Below are positions 31,331-43,500 of a stretch of 64,000 nucleotides of DNA, in pieces. The position numbers were made by a program, and so were the translations under genes. Within the stretch, counting starts at the first letter, position 1, and each line of letters starts with the position of its first letter. This stretch comes from Erodium maritimum. Taxonomy: Eukaryota > Streptophyta > Magnoliopsida > Geraniales > Geraniaceae. The notes under the pieces are model-generated. The model saw only the letters and a program-made list of their open reading frames with translations. It did no database searches and had not been told where the DNA came from. The DNA is taken from the NCBI GenBank assembly GCA_963921825.1, contig OY997594.1:3539001-3603000 (forward strand). Direction: 5' to 3'.

Positions 31331-33973
31331 ATGGACATAGAAACCTCTGCAACATCCTCGTCCTTCACGTTTCCGACCACCACCAATTCACGGCAATTCA
31401 TGACCGGCGGCTCCTCCGGCGTCCCGAAGTTCAAGTCAACTCCACCTCCGTCTCTCCCAATCTCTCCCCCGTCTCTCTCTCCGTTCAGCTCCTACTTCTC
31501 CATCCCTCCCGGCCTCAGCCCCGCCGATCTCCTCGACTCCCCTGTTCTTCTCAACACTTTTAATGTAAGATCTCCGATTCCAAATGGGTTTCGCTTCAAT
31601 TTTTGTGGGTCGAGCTTGATTTTTGTGATTGAATCGTGTATCAGGTGCTTCCGTCTCCGACCACCGGGACATTTCCGTGCCAGGGGCTGAATTGGAAGAA
31701 CAACCCTGACTCCGCCGGCGGCGGCGGCGTCAAGCGGGAGGAGAGAAAGGTTCTCAACACTTTTAGCGTAAGATCTCCGATTCCAAATGGGTTTCGCTTC
31801 AATTTTTCTGGGTCGGGCTTGATTTTTGTGATTGAATCGTGTATCAGGTGCTTCCGTCTCCGACGACCGGGACATTTCCGTGCCAGGGGCTGAATTGGAA
31901 GAACAACCCTGATTCCGCCGCCGCCGCCGGCGGCGTCAAGCGGGAGGAGAGAAACCCACCGCCTTTCTCCTTCCAGACACAAACAAACCCAATTCAGCCA
32001 TGGAATTTCCAGGAACCGACGAACACGAAGCAGGATCATCATCAGATTCATCACCGTCAGGAGCAGAGAAGCTCCGACGACGGGTACAATTGGAGGAAGT
32101 ACGGGCAGAAGACGGTGAAGGGGAGCGAGAATCCACGGAGCTACTACAAGTGCACGAGCACGAATTGTCCGATGAAGAAGAAGGTGGAGAGGTCTCCGGA
32201 GGGTCAGGTGACGGAGATAGTGTATAAAGGAAGTCACAACCATCCCAAGCCTCAGTCGACGAGGCGATCTTCGTCGAACTCATCTCAATCGCAAGCTTCG
32301 TCTCTCGTCACCGACCACATCCCGCCGGAGCACTCCCACGGCTCGACCCAGATCGACTCCGCCGCCACGCCGGAGAACTCATCGGTCTCGGTCGGAGACG
32401 ATGATTTCGAGCAGAGCTCCGATCAGAAGACGAAGTCTCCGGCTTTGGGGGAGGAGTTTGACGAGGATGAGCCTGAGGCTAAGAGATGGTAATGGTTTGG
32501 GTTTTGATTAGGTTTGGGTTTGAGTCTGAGAGTTGAATCGTTTGTTTTGTTTTTATTGATTCGGTCGAGTTTGTTTTTGTTTAGGAAAAACGAATGTGAG
32601 AGCGAAGGGTTGTCGGCGCCGGCGGGGAATAGGACGGTGAGAGAGCCCCGAGTTGTGGTTCAGACAACTAGCGACATTGATATCCTCGACGATGGGTATC
32701 GTTGGAGGAAGTACGGACAGAAAGTTGTTAAGGGCAATCCAAATCCAAGGTAATTTCATAAAACCCAAATGATCTTCATACTCAGGATTAGTCTATGTCG
32801 TTAGAGCATCTTTAATGGTCTGGACGATCATTATAGACGAATAGTGATCGCATTTGGTCTAGACGACTAGACTATCCATAGTGGGATTAGATTTATTCAG
32901 TCTAATCTCAGTCTAATTGAAGGAAGAGTAAAGAAAAGTTGGGTCCGATTCGTGAGATAAAGTGGGCCGAAAATATATTTAAATTATTTGATGTCACGTA
33001 GCGGTTCTCCATAGGAGAATCGGACGTTAGACCTGATAGACGATTGACGAATCCTTACACTCTCTTCGCGATTGAAGCCCACAAATCGCAACTTTTGGGG
33101 TTTTTCCCCAAAAGTTACCAAATCGACGCCTCCTATTCGACCACAGAAGACCCATTGTAGAAGGTCTTAGTATAGATGAATAGTGGCTATCGATTTAATC
33201 CGTTTAATTACGTCATGTAGTAAATGACCACATCCCTACACCTACATTTACAGGCGATTCGTCCAAGTAAAGAATCTTTCGCCCACACGATGCCCTAGAC
33301 ATACCTCAAAACCCTTTCTCGGTGAATAATGATAATTATTCCGTCTCTCATAGAACATTTCGATCATATTGGACTGATACGGGTATAGTCACATGTCACG
33401 TGATAAGTGACCACAAACATTTCTTTCCCTTCTTGGATATTCGTCTCTAAAGCCCTTTTAGACTATTCGTCCCGTTGAATCGTCCATCATTGAATGTGCT
33501 CTTCGAGTTTTCGATGCAATCGGGTTTTAACAATTTTTGACCCCCTCAACAATTACAGGAGCTACTACAAATGCACGACCCCAAGTTGTCCGGTGAGGAA
33601 ACACGTCGAGCGAGCATCGCACGACATGAGGGCGGTGATCACAACCTACGAGGGCAAGCACAACCACGACGTCCCCGCCGCCCGCGGCAGTGGCAGCCAC
33701 TCCAGACCATTACCAATTCCAGCTCCAGCTCCGGCCAATTACACCAACATGAACCCAATAAGGCCTACGATCCACAACCTTAAATCATCCTCGGACCAAG
33801 GTCAAGCACCGTTCACTTTGGAGATGTTACAGGACCCACCTTCGGGATATGGGTTCCAAGGATTCGGTAACAACACCATGGCCTATGGTTCACAAAGTAC
33901 AGAGATCGGGTACGGTTCTGCGACCAAGGACGAGCCTCGAGACGACATGTTCTTCGAGTCGTTGCTGTGCTAA
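31331..33973 (+). CDS. WRKY33: WRKY transcription factor, group I (WRKY33-like), with duplicated exon
   Basis: Model: 31331-31564, 31645-31767, 31848-32488, 32585-32749 and 33559-33973, all GT-AG and in phase, giving 525 residues (Arabidopsis WRKY33: 519). The N-terminus has Ser-Pro clusters ([24 protein letters not shown]) like those that MPK3/MPK6 phosphorylate in WRKY33. The N-terminal WRKY domain has WRKYGQK at 201-207 with a C-x4-C..H-x-H finger. The C-terminal domain has WRKYGQK at 373-379 with C-x4-C-x23-H-x-H, split by an intron after the Pro-Arg codon pair, as usual for this domain. It is a nuclear W-box-binding activator of defence and camalexin-type responses. Odd: exon 2 (41 codons) is a tandem copy of the start of exon 3, preceded by a copied intron. 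Without that exon the product would be 484 residues. Intron 4 holds MITE sequence. Confidence 0.93.
31548..31956 (+). repeat. 203-bp tandem duplication of intron plus exon in the WRKY gene
   Basis: Unit 1 is 31548-31750 and unit 2 is 31751-31956. They differ by about six substitutions and one 3-bp step in a GCC/GGC run. Each unit holds the last bases of an exon, a complete 80-bp intron (GTAAGATCTCC..GTATCAG) and the coding stretch [18 protein letters not shown] through VKREER. Confidence 0.95.
32804..33166. mobile_element. Harbinger-like MITE in WRKY intron 4
   Basis: Flanked by TTA at 32801-32803 and 33167-33169. The ends are GAGCATCTTTAATGG and, on the minus strand, GACCTTCTACAATGG (11 of 15 identical). 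A second degenerate member seems to follow directly up to about 33510, ending in a reversed GAGCACATTCAATGATGG, with shared ATTCGTC motifs inside. Confidence 0.65.
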
Positions 33974-35710
33974 AACTCGAATTTAGACAATTTACTAGAG
34001 ACAGACAGGTACGAGGTTGGAGAAAATAAGGATGTTTTGTTTCTGTATTTGTATCATATTATTTTATTTGTTTGTTTTTTTATTTGGGAAACCAAAATTT
34101 GTAGAATTGGTATACTTGGATCGTTGGATCATCCCGTTGTTTTAGTATTTTGAGGCTCCTCTGCACTGCCACTTTTTTTTGTATCATGTAAGAAGTAATG
34201 AAACAAGTCCCTGTTTATTTATTTTTTTGAATAACTTTAAGATCACCTGCTGTGGATCGATTCTGTTTGGTCGATTTCCGTCAGTTCAGTCAAAAAGTTA
34301 CAGATTTTTCTCTCTCCCGTCGATTCTCTCCGGACCGTCAACAATTCGCATAAATTCGACGAACTTCCTCTCTATCTATTATCCTCTCTTTTCTTCTTTC
34401 TCGGTCTTTCTTCATCGGACAGTTTGAGATTCTGGTCAGAATCGACAAGTCGGCGTCGAGCTCTACACTGTCACAACCAAAAACCGACATTGCATAACCG
34501 ATCAGCCACAACAACTGCTCTAATAACACCCTACACAATGGTCTGTATAGGCACTTATCCCGTGTCATTATTCTCGTAAATACAAAACAAAACAAATCTC
34601 GTTAATTTTGATCACGTGTCGGTTTTCAGACATATCAACCGAAAAGTATGTGTATAGATCTTAATAACTTTTCTCATTTATTTTTTATTTAGTTATCATC
34701 AACTTATGGTTGGACATCCGTGAAATAAGTCCATGTTCAGACCTTTTACAGGGTGTCGAAAGAATCGTTGAAAGTGACGAAAAATAAGAATTACTGACGT
34801 TTTAACTCTGATTTTCTCTCTCCTGAGGAATTGACGTCTTTCGAGTCTGCAGATTCATCGACCGTCGTTTCTCTTCTCCCTCACAATTCTCTCTCCACCC
34901 TCAACGAATCTGCTCCTTACATATATGATTTTGATTAAATTCGACTCTTTCAATCCAACTCTTTACTGTAAAATCCGTTAAATCCGACCTGATTTAAACC
35001 CCTATAATCGACCTCAAAAATCAGTCATTGTAGATAGTCAAAGGATGGCGTTGACTTTATAGTTAAGGTTTGGAAGGTCAAAATAGGTGAGCTAAGAGGA
35101 TAATCTAAAGTGTGGGTGTGAATGTGAATTTGGGTGGCTTGGATTTTAAGGGCTTTTGCTGGTTGGTGTACGATATTAAGATAGTCCAAAGTCAACTGGC
35201 GGTACATGTACTGGACCCCACACCTTGTCCTTTCCACTTGATTTACCATATTACCCTTCATGATCATCCAAAACTCTTGCGGTTGAGAGGGGGTAATGAG
35301 GTAATTAGAATGGGACCCGGAGAAACGTTTTCTTCGGACTCACGGCACATTTTAAAATATAAAAATCGAGACAAAAGGTGTGGGGGACGATGGGCCCACC
35401 CACCAACCCGAACCGTCCTTATCGATTCCGTCTCTCTATTTAATCCATTTCACACTGCGTGTGACCCGTGAGTCCAGATCTGCTCTGAGGATTTGAATGG
35501 GCTTTTTATTGGGCCTCTGTCACGAAACAGTGACCTTTAAGGCCCGTTGATGGAATGAGCCCAGATAGTAGATTAAGTGGGCCATATTATGGGCTTTCTG
35601 ATTTGGTACAAAAACAAACTACAGCATAATCAATTTCCACTCGAAGGTAAGCCATGTAATTGTAGTAGGAGTGATTAAAAAAAAAAACTAAAAACCTAAT
35701 CGTGTAGTCC
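33974..35710. other. Intergenic, no recognised gene
   Basis: The first ~200 bp should be the WRKY 3' UTR. The rest is low-complexity pyrimidine-rich sequence (34300-34420, 34800-34900) and AT-rich spacer. Open frames at 35025-35471 overlap on both strands and resemble no family I know. Confidence 0.4.
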
Positions 35711-36027
35711 CTGAATAGGGTTAATTATTTTTAGTATCCCTTATGTATTGGTAACACTTTTTTAGTACCCTTCATGTATTGGTAACACTTTTTTTAGAAA
35801 ATTTAGGTAAAGGTTATGCCATTTTGATGATATGTGACCAATTCATAAGGCATGTAATTGTTCTGTTACCAGTACATAAGATGTATAAAATGATCTGTGA
35901 CCAATTAATAAGGAGTACTGAATGCGTGTTACCAAAACGTAAGGACTCTTATTGAACTTTATAAAACTTTGGGGTACTAAAAGTGTGTTACTAATTCAAA
36001 AGGGATACAAAAAGTAATTAACCCTGA
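35711..36027. repeat. Foldback element family E, intergenic copy
   Basis: Starts GGGTTAATTATTTTTAGTAT and ends AAAAAGTAATTAACCC. GTATTGGTAACAC occurs twice near the left end; GATATGTGACCAATTCATAA and GATCTGTGACCAATTAATAA sit in the middle, as in the other copies. Confidence 0.7.
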
Positions 36028-37343
36028 ATAAGATAGAACCAGTTAAAAATCGATATCTAATTCAATGAACCGGAGCTCACCGGTCAAATATGAAGTTTTA
36101 ATATATCGAACTATTTTGTCACTTTTCCGGTCTAAGGGATGATAGTTTAAGAAGATAATTACACTTGACTTTGCATGATTTTCACACAACTAGCTTACCT
36201 GAAAAAAGATTCATCTGGGTAGTACTCTAAATTTTAAAAATTCGTATGGTCGGTACCAGATTTTCACATCACCTCACTACTCTTTTGAAATAATGTGGTA
36301 TCGCCTAGACGAATTATTTAATTAGGGTTGTTTTGTGAAAATCAAGTATAGTTAGTTATAGTTAAGTGTTTTTTTTATCAGAGAGAGCGAAATCCTATTT
36401 TAGCCTCATCTAACCCACCACCTAACACCCACACAAGTGTACTCACCGAGATTTTAATATGTGACTTCAAATAAAAGTGAGATGTGAAGAGGTATTTACC
36501 ATCAGACTAACCCATGTGGGCAATATATAGTAAAGTGTAATTATCCATAGTTTTATCGTCTATATGTTCCGATGTTGTCCAATCCATGTGTACGATCTTA
36601 AATATTTGTTATCTTTTTGTTACTCTATCTGACATGCACTTTGATTACCACATCATAAATTAAAATACTCGATTAGATAATGAAGTAAGCTACGATCGGG
36701 TGGATATAACTTTTTTTATGGGCTTACGAATCCAAACCCTAGAGTTCATGCGAGAAATTATGAGTATAGAGCTCTACTTTCTCGGACAAGAGCTGAGGAA
36801 GACATGGCTCATTGGAACATGAGTTTGTGCTCGTACTTTTGCTAACCACATCGGTGCAATAGTTCGTGTCTCTTCGTACGTACGTTCTATTCATATTGTA
36901 AATATTTGTAAGGACCACCTTTTGACTAAAAATGTTCAAATTATTTATCATCCTCGTTCCAAGCCATCCAGTTGACCGGATGTTCCCCATCAACACATGA
37001 TCACGCCTATTTGTTCTCCCATAAATTAAAGGGTGAAAACTATATGTGTTAACCGATATGTGAAAACCGGGAGCCAATACAATCGTTGGTAAAAGCAGAC
37101 CGGTCATTCAAAAACCGTCAACGTCGATGTCAGTATGTTAAATCTAGAACCTTAACCCTCCGACCCAATAAGGATATAAGGTCATCGATGTGATTAACTG
37201 GTCGGTGATGTCCCCTGAGGGTGTGTGATGATAGTGATTATATGGAACCTTACATTCTCAACTGAATCCTAATAGGTGAAAACCGAACACAGGTACAACA
37301 GGATAGATAACCAGTCATTCCATAATTGTCAACGTCAATGTTA

Positions 37344-37620
37344 GAGCATCTCCAATGGTACTATGTTGGTGCTGGTTGTTCGAATAAAAATTATTTTTTA
37401 AAAATATATCAGCCAACAACCTCTAGTGGTAGGTTGTTCGTGTCATTTTCTTCACAGTTTTCCAACCGTCGACGGTTCGCACCAATGCTAAGCTTACCGG
37501 ATATACTCTCCACCAGCAACAAACCACCAGCGAACCAACTACAAAATGTTAGTGAGCCGCCGACGTTTTCTCTCTGTCAACAATGAAACGCCAACGAACC
37601 GACTTGCGTTGGAGATGCTC
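37344..37620. mobile_element. Harbinger-like MITE with TTA target duplication
   Basis: 277 bp flanked by TTA at 37341-37343 and 37621-37623. Ends GAGCATCTCCAATGG and, on the minus strand, GAGCATCTCCAACGC (13 of 15 identical). It shares the ATTATTTTTTAAAAATATA-type centre with 45267-45563. Confidence 0.85.
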
Positions 37621-37623
37621 TTA

Positions 37624-39937
37624 GTATATAAACTATAGTACCTGGAGTCTTGTCTTCAAGGGGACACCACGATAGTTAAGACTCAATTTTTCATGTAGAT
37701 ATTTTGAGTTCGATCTTGGATAGCTGTGTATTTATTGTAATTTAAGTGTGCAACAATATACGCACTGCGTTGCGCTATTTTGGTCTGAAGTCTGTAACGT
37801 GTTGTTATTGTTTGTCATGTAAGTTTATCAGACGTATTTATATCTTCTCGTTGATATATAAAAATTTAGCAATATTTTCTTAAAGAAAATAAAACCGGAA
37901 GTCTTAGATCCGACAAAAAATATTAAAAAAATCATCAATTCGACTAACGATCATCTTGAACTTTTAAATCGATCACTCATTTTAACATCATGGAATTTTC
38001 CTTGATTAAACTATGTAACTGGTCATGAACATAATTAATTAATGATTATACATTTTAATGGCTTACATGACAAGCCTACAATCAAGTTGTGATAATGTAC
38101 CTAAAGCAAACTAAATCCTCGATTAATTAAATAGATAATAACAAATTTTAACTCGAAAGACTAACTAAATCTACTATGTGCAAACCAACAAACTTTTATC
38201 ACTAAAATAATATGTGGTCCAGAAAATAAAAATAAAAATTTAATCACATTGAGTTCTTAAAAAGGGCCGTGAAATATTTACTGAGGAATAAGAGGAGAGC
38301 CACGTGAACACTGAGAACTTCGATAATATTATTAAGCAGAAATGCCAGCTCTATTTTTTATTATTAATTCTCTATTATTGTTGCTTCAATTCGTCCCTAC
38401 TTCACGACTTTCGAATTTTTATTATTTAATAAAAACAATTAATTAATTTAATCAATAATAATACAAGATTCTCTCCTCTTTGGATATTAATTATCACCAC
38501 TAACCACCTAATTAAAGTCCATAATTCATGGTGGAATTAATATGGAGCTAATTAATGTGTCTTATTAATGTTCATTGAACTCTTCACGTTCTATGCATTT
38601 TAAAAGGAAAACCATTTTTTTTATCTACTAGAAAATTCAAAATTACATAAAATTCAATTAATACAGCAATAAAAGTGGACTTAACATTTGAAAATAATTT
38701 ATTTTTAATTTGGTGTAATAAACTACGGCCATTAGTTGTAACTGATGATTTATTTATGTACCAAATACACTAAAACAATCCATTAAGCCATTAACCTTAC
38801 ATTTTGAGTGGACTAATTCAAACAATAACCATGTATTCATTATACGTTTCAAAAAAACCATGTATTCATTATTAATTTGATGCGTAATTGTATGCATATA
38901 CACCTTCATAAAGAGTAAAATACACGAGTTTTGATATGAATACCATTAAAATTTTCGATTAAGAGAATTCGATATTCGAAACGACGTACATTATAAATTC
39001 TAAAGTTACAAAAATAATGTCCAAGTCCGTTTCAATTTTATTTAATATCTATTTAGGAACATTGAGGAAAAAATAAAGAAAAATACTAGTATTAATTCTA
39101 ATTACGATTTCATAAAACAATATGAACCAAATATATTAATAGCCCAAATATTCGAAAAGAAAACAGGAACAAGGGATAAACCCTCACAATACAGCCAGAG
39201 CAAGCCGACAAAGATTTCTCAACAACGGTTCGATCCAACACAAGTCCGGTACCCATGTATATCTACCATGAAACAAACTAAGAGTAAACCTCAAAAAGTT
39301 ACCCAACAAAGAACCAACAACAGAAATACTACCACACAATCCGAGAGTTGAATCTCAACTAACCTATAAGAGAACGAAACAGAACAAAAATAAACACGAG
39401 AAAACCAAGGTCTCACTACCCGAATTCATCTACCGTGAAGTAAAGAGCCTGATGGATGACTAAAAACTTATCGACACTCTTTTCGAACAAAGATCAGCCA
39501 CACCACATCAGGAAAGGAGTGTAAGGTTCTACTTAAACAACCTTCGCCAGACGTTCAGAAGTAACACATTCTTGTTTCGATCGTATAAAACAAAATGAAT
39601 TAAATTTAAAAAAAAATAAAATTTGATCTATGGATTTATAATAATCACAAATACACACAAAACATAAATAATAAAAAATTCAATACAAACATAAGGATTC
39701 GAATAACTCTCAAAAACCTCATATTTCCAGATGAGGATTAAAAAAAAATAGAGCAAAAAAACAATTTTAATTACATCTTTGAAGGTCTAAATACAAATCT
39801 CATTAATCTTAATTAAGATTCGTCAAAATCCCAAATCTGCTATTAGTACACGCAGACGAAAAAAAGTGGGGGGGCAAAGAAGTAACTTTAATTTACACGA
39901 AACGACGCCGTATCACCGGCAAAAAAGACAACACACA
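37624..39937. other. AT-rich intergenic spacer
   Basis: No open frame or structured repeat was recognised up to about 39150. The stretch 39170-39560 is less AT-rich; its minus strand has the T/G-rich look of plant LINE 3' UTRs, but I could not confirm this. Confidence 0.4.
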
Positions 39938-40411
39938 CTACAAGTCCTCGGAAATACTCGTCAGATGCGGCCTCCACGCGTCCACGCGCCCGCTCCTACG
40001 CTCCCGGCGCGTGGACGACTTTTTGTGGGTAACAACCACCGCCTCAACATCGGACGACGAAACGACGCCGTTCGGAACGGCGGCGGCGGCGGCGGCGGCG
40101 ATTTTTTGGGTTTTTTTCCGGTGGCCGGAGCCGGATTTTTTCTTGTCGGCGGGGAGGGAGGAGGTGGGGATGAGGAAGTAGATGGAGCCTCGCCGGAGCT
40201 CGGTTTCCGGCGAGAGTATGAGGATCTTACGGACCACGCCCTGATCGGAGGGCTTGCTGAGGATGTGGTTGGGGTTGGCCTTCAGGATCTCGCCGGCGGT
40301 GACCGGGCGCGTGAGCTCCTCCACGTTGCCGTTGAGATGGACGATCCGGATCAAGTCTAGTGCGCCGCAGGGGAGCACGCATGCCAGACAGCATCTTAAG
40401 CTGTTACCCAT
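39938..40411 (-). CDS. DUF4228 (PADRE) domain protein
   Basis: One exon, 157 residues. The N-terminus MGNSLRCCLAC has Gly2 and following Cys residues, as in N-myristoylated and palmitoylated proteins, and is usual for this family. The DUF4228/PADRE domain runs from about residue 18 to 90 (IRIVHLNGNVEELTRPVTAGEIL, then HILSKPS, then IYFLIP). A basic, low-complexity tail follows, with an eight-residue Ala run coded by a (GCC)n tract at about 40078-40101, then a conserved-looking end with RSGRVDAWRPHLTSISED. Family members are often induced by pathogens or abiotic stress, but the molecular role is unknown. A TATA box lies 113 bp before the start. The whole gene is GC-rich compared with its surroundings. 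Confidence 0.88.
   Translation of the reverse strand: MGNSLRCCLACVLPCGALDLIRIVHLNGNVEELTRPVTAGEILKANPNHILSKPSDQGVVRKILILSPETELRRGSIYFLIPTSSLPADKKKSGSGHRKKTQKIAAAAAAAVPNGVVSSSDVEAVVVTHKKSSTRRERRSGRVDAWRPHLTSISEDL
40078..40101 (-). repeat. GCC trinucleotide run in the PADRE gene
   Basis: About eight CGG triplets on the plus strand code for consecutive Ala on the minus strand. Such tracts often vary in length between alleles. Confidence 0.85.
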
Positions 40412-40523
40412 CTCGTACGATCAATCTCCGCCGTTGATCTGATCTGATCGGAGGAATCCAAGTACAGTTTCTCTGATCTCTCTTCTCGATCTTTTGGTTC
40501 TGAATGTTTTGAGATGGGTTTGT

Positions 40524-40531
40524 TATTTATA
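40524..40531 (-). promoter_or_regulatory. TATA box of the PADRE gene
   Basis: TATAAATA on the minus strand, 113 bp before the ATG at 40411, followed by a pyrimidine-rich leader. Confidence 0.55.
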
Positions 40532-40539
40532 GCAACCGA

Positions 40540-43500
40540 GCCGTACCCATCATGGGATTGGGAACGAACTGAAATAATTGTATTTTATTTATTATTTTGT
40601 GGAATGACGAAAATGCCCTTGATGACGTATCTAACACTGTTTTTTTTTTACTAAGGGTTGATTGGAGATATTGGCGTTATGTGTATTTGGAATCATTTGG
40701 GGATGTGCATGTGGAAGGAGTTGAGAGTGTCCTTGATTTGTCAGGTGATGAAGCGTTTTTAAAATAACCACGTAATTCCAAAACGCTATTTCCCATGTTA
40801 GAGACTTAATTTTGGATATCGTGATTCTCTGCATTTAATCTTCTTCTTTTTGTACTATTGAGTTTGAGATTGTTTTTTGTTTTTGTTTTTTTTTGTTGTT
40901 GTAAATACAAACATATAAATATGATAAAAAAGTGTAATATACTAACCAACTGAAAACTCGAAGCTAAGATAGATATGACCAACAATACTAGAAAAACGTT
41001 AATCATATCCATTATATTACAATAAAAGAACCAACATCGTCATACATCAAACACATTTAATACAAGGACGGGGCATTGCAATTACGCTGACCGATCAACT
41101 GGTCAAAAGTCTGCACCGATATACCACGCGTGATCACTACGAGGTGTGATCCGCTGACGTGAAGTGACAAATTGCCCTCATTGTGTCAGCGTTTCATGGA
41201 GCCACTGATGTCAACGACGACTCCCTCTATCGCTCAAATGTCAAACGAGTCGCTGAATAACTCGACGATCGTTCGTGCAGCAACAATACTGATTGGCGAC
41301 GACGGGTTCGTCGAGTTCAACATTCAATAACTCCGCGATGCGATACTCTTATCAATCATATATGATTTTTTTTTCTATCGTATTGTAGGCCACGATAGTG
41401 TTTTTTGTAAATTTCCTCTTTATATTAGAGTAGTAGGTTGGTATTTTAATCGTTATGTCGTTAGTTATTATTATCGTTGGGGTCAGTTCTACTCCGCGAT
41501 TTTAAACATGAGCATTAAGACTATTAAACTCGATGATCGAGTTTGGACTTACCATACTAATCAATTCCTCGTTTTCGATCAAAATTTTCCCGATACCTGT
41601 ATAATTGTATAAAATATTGTCCTTTTCCGGTAAAAAAAAAAGAAATTTGAAATAGGGTTTGAATTTTTAATTGGATAAATGATTATTCATCAAAATATCA
41701 AAACACTAATATACAAATTAAATTATGTAGGACGCGGGACCCACAACATGAGAGTCCCGCCGTTGGGGACGAAACCAAACTGATTAATATAATTAAATAA
41801 ACAAAGCCTCACATTATTAAAATATTAAATATTGATAAGACTCCAACTCCAAGTGATTAGGTACGGAACAATATATCTATAGCCTATAGGTACTTAACTC
41901 ATTGACCTGACCTGACCACGGCCACGGGGCTGGGTCTGATATTCTCACCCGCCGTTACGAACTTGTTTACCTCACGGTCTTTAATCATGGATCACTAGCT
42001 TCCACTCTGTAGTGGGCCCCCAGTTGAATTGGACTGGGCCCACCTTTTTCGATATTAAATATGTGCCCATGTTACCTCTTAATAATCGTCCCTTAGATAT
42101 TGGACTAAAATCGACGACCCACTCATTTTGCTTTTTCCTTTTTTTCTTATTTTAATTTATTTTATTTGGATCATTAAATAATGATTAAATTATTGTTCGT
42201 TATTGCAACGGTCCAAAAGAGGTCTAGCTGTTTTGGAGGGTGACCAATTGAGGTCTTTTTTAGGTCATGCCCATTGTGTTGTAGTAAATGTGTCCATTTT
42301 ATTTGGTCTACGTATACGATACAATTTTTTTTTTCTGAATTATAAAAATGGACGAAGAAATACCAATTATGATATCATGTTTTAGAGTATGACGTTAGAG
42401 ATACATGTCCTGATCGACTTGACATTAATTAAGGGGACGACAAAAGGATTGACGATCGTATTGAACGGATGGAAGACGATGAGAGATGTAGTGTTCAGAA
42501 AACGCTTGGGTGACGATTGCATTACACATAGAGCGTCTACCTCTTTGCCCCTCGCGTTTTTGTCCCAACTAGCCACGACATGTTATATGTACTCTTCATT
42601 CTAGAAAAATATAACATAGGAAAAAAAGAACGAATGAGGGGTGAGCATAGAATTCAAACTCTCTGATCCTACTATATTGTTACCGAAAAACAATTTGTTT
42701 TGACCAGGTGGTTATTGTCGATACAAAGAAATTTAAGCTCTTGGGTAACTTATTGTGACTCGACCTGATACATACTAGATTTCTTAATTGCCGCTTGATC
42801 CTATGAGGGATTTGTTGCTTTATGTGAGGGGTGCGATAGTAGTTCAGAGATCTCAACAATTGGTGGAAGATATCGATTAGCTGATATTAACCGTGATAAG
42901 GGCATGCCGCTTGTTTTTTCTAGCCTCCCGTTTCCCTGTAGATGCCTCATTGGGCATGGCAAGACTGCATAATAAAGGCACCTGACACCGAGTCTTGACC
43001 ACCCTCAACATCGAGAACCCATTGTCCATCTATGTCATCAGTCGTTAAGCCACTCTTAGTCATGATCGTGATGGCATAGGAACCTAGCGTGAGGAAGAGG
43101 AGAACCACCGCGATAATTGGTCGTAGATCGTCTCTAAAGGTGCACCATCCTTCAAAGATAGGGGCACGAGAGAAAAGTGAGGATTTTTAGGAACAAAACC
43201 ATAAAACTCATTAACGCTTCGTGTAACGGTATATATCTGTGCGACGATAACATGGGACGACATAGACCTATCACCTTTTCTTTCTTAGAAGAAAACTACT
43301 TTCAGAACGGATCTTAACAAATAATCAATCCAACAAATAAAAGTTGGTCAAACATGAAATATTAGTGTATTTATTTTTGCACTACCATTTGTGCCGCACT
43401 CGAGTTACGGATCGACAATTAAAATAAAATAAAAAAAAATCAGTTGTTCTGCATGACTTTATTATCGTACGTACAAAGTACAGAAAGCACAGACAGTACT

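Noticed and set aside
31436-32283. Several long minus-strand and alternative-frame open frames over the WRKY gene
   Set aside because: They are antisense or shifted readings of GC-rich WRKY exons, are Arg/Ser-rich without domains, and the sense frame carries both WRKY domains with correct splice sites.
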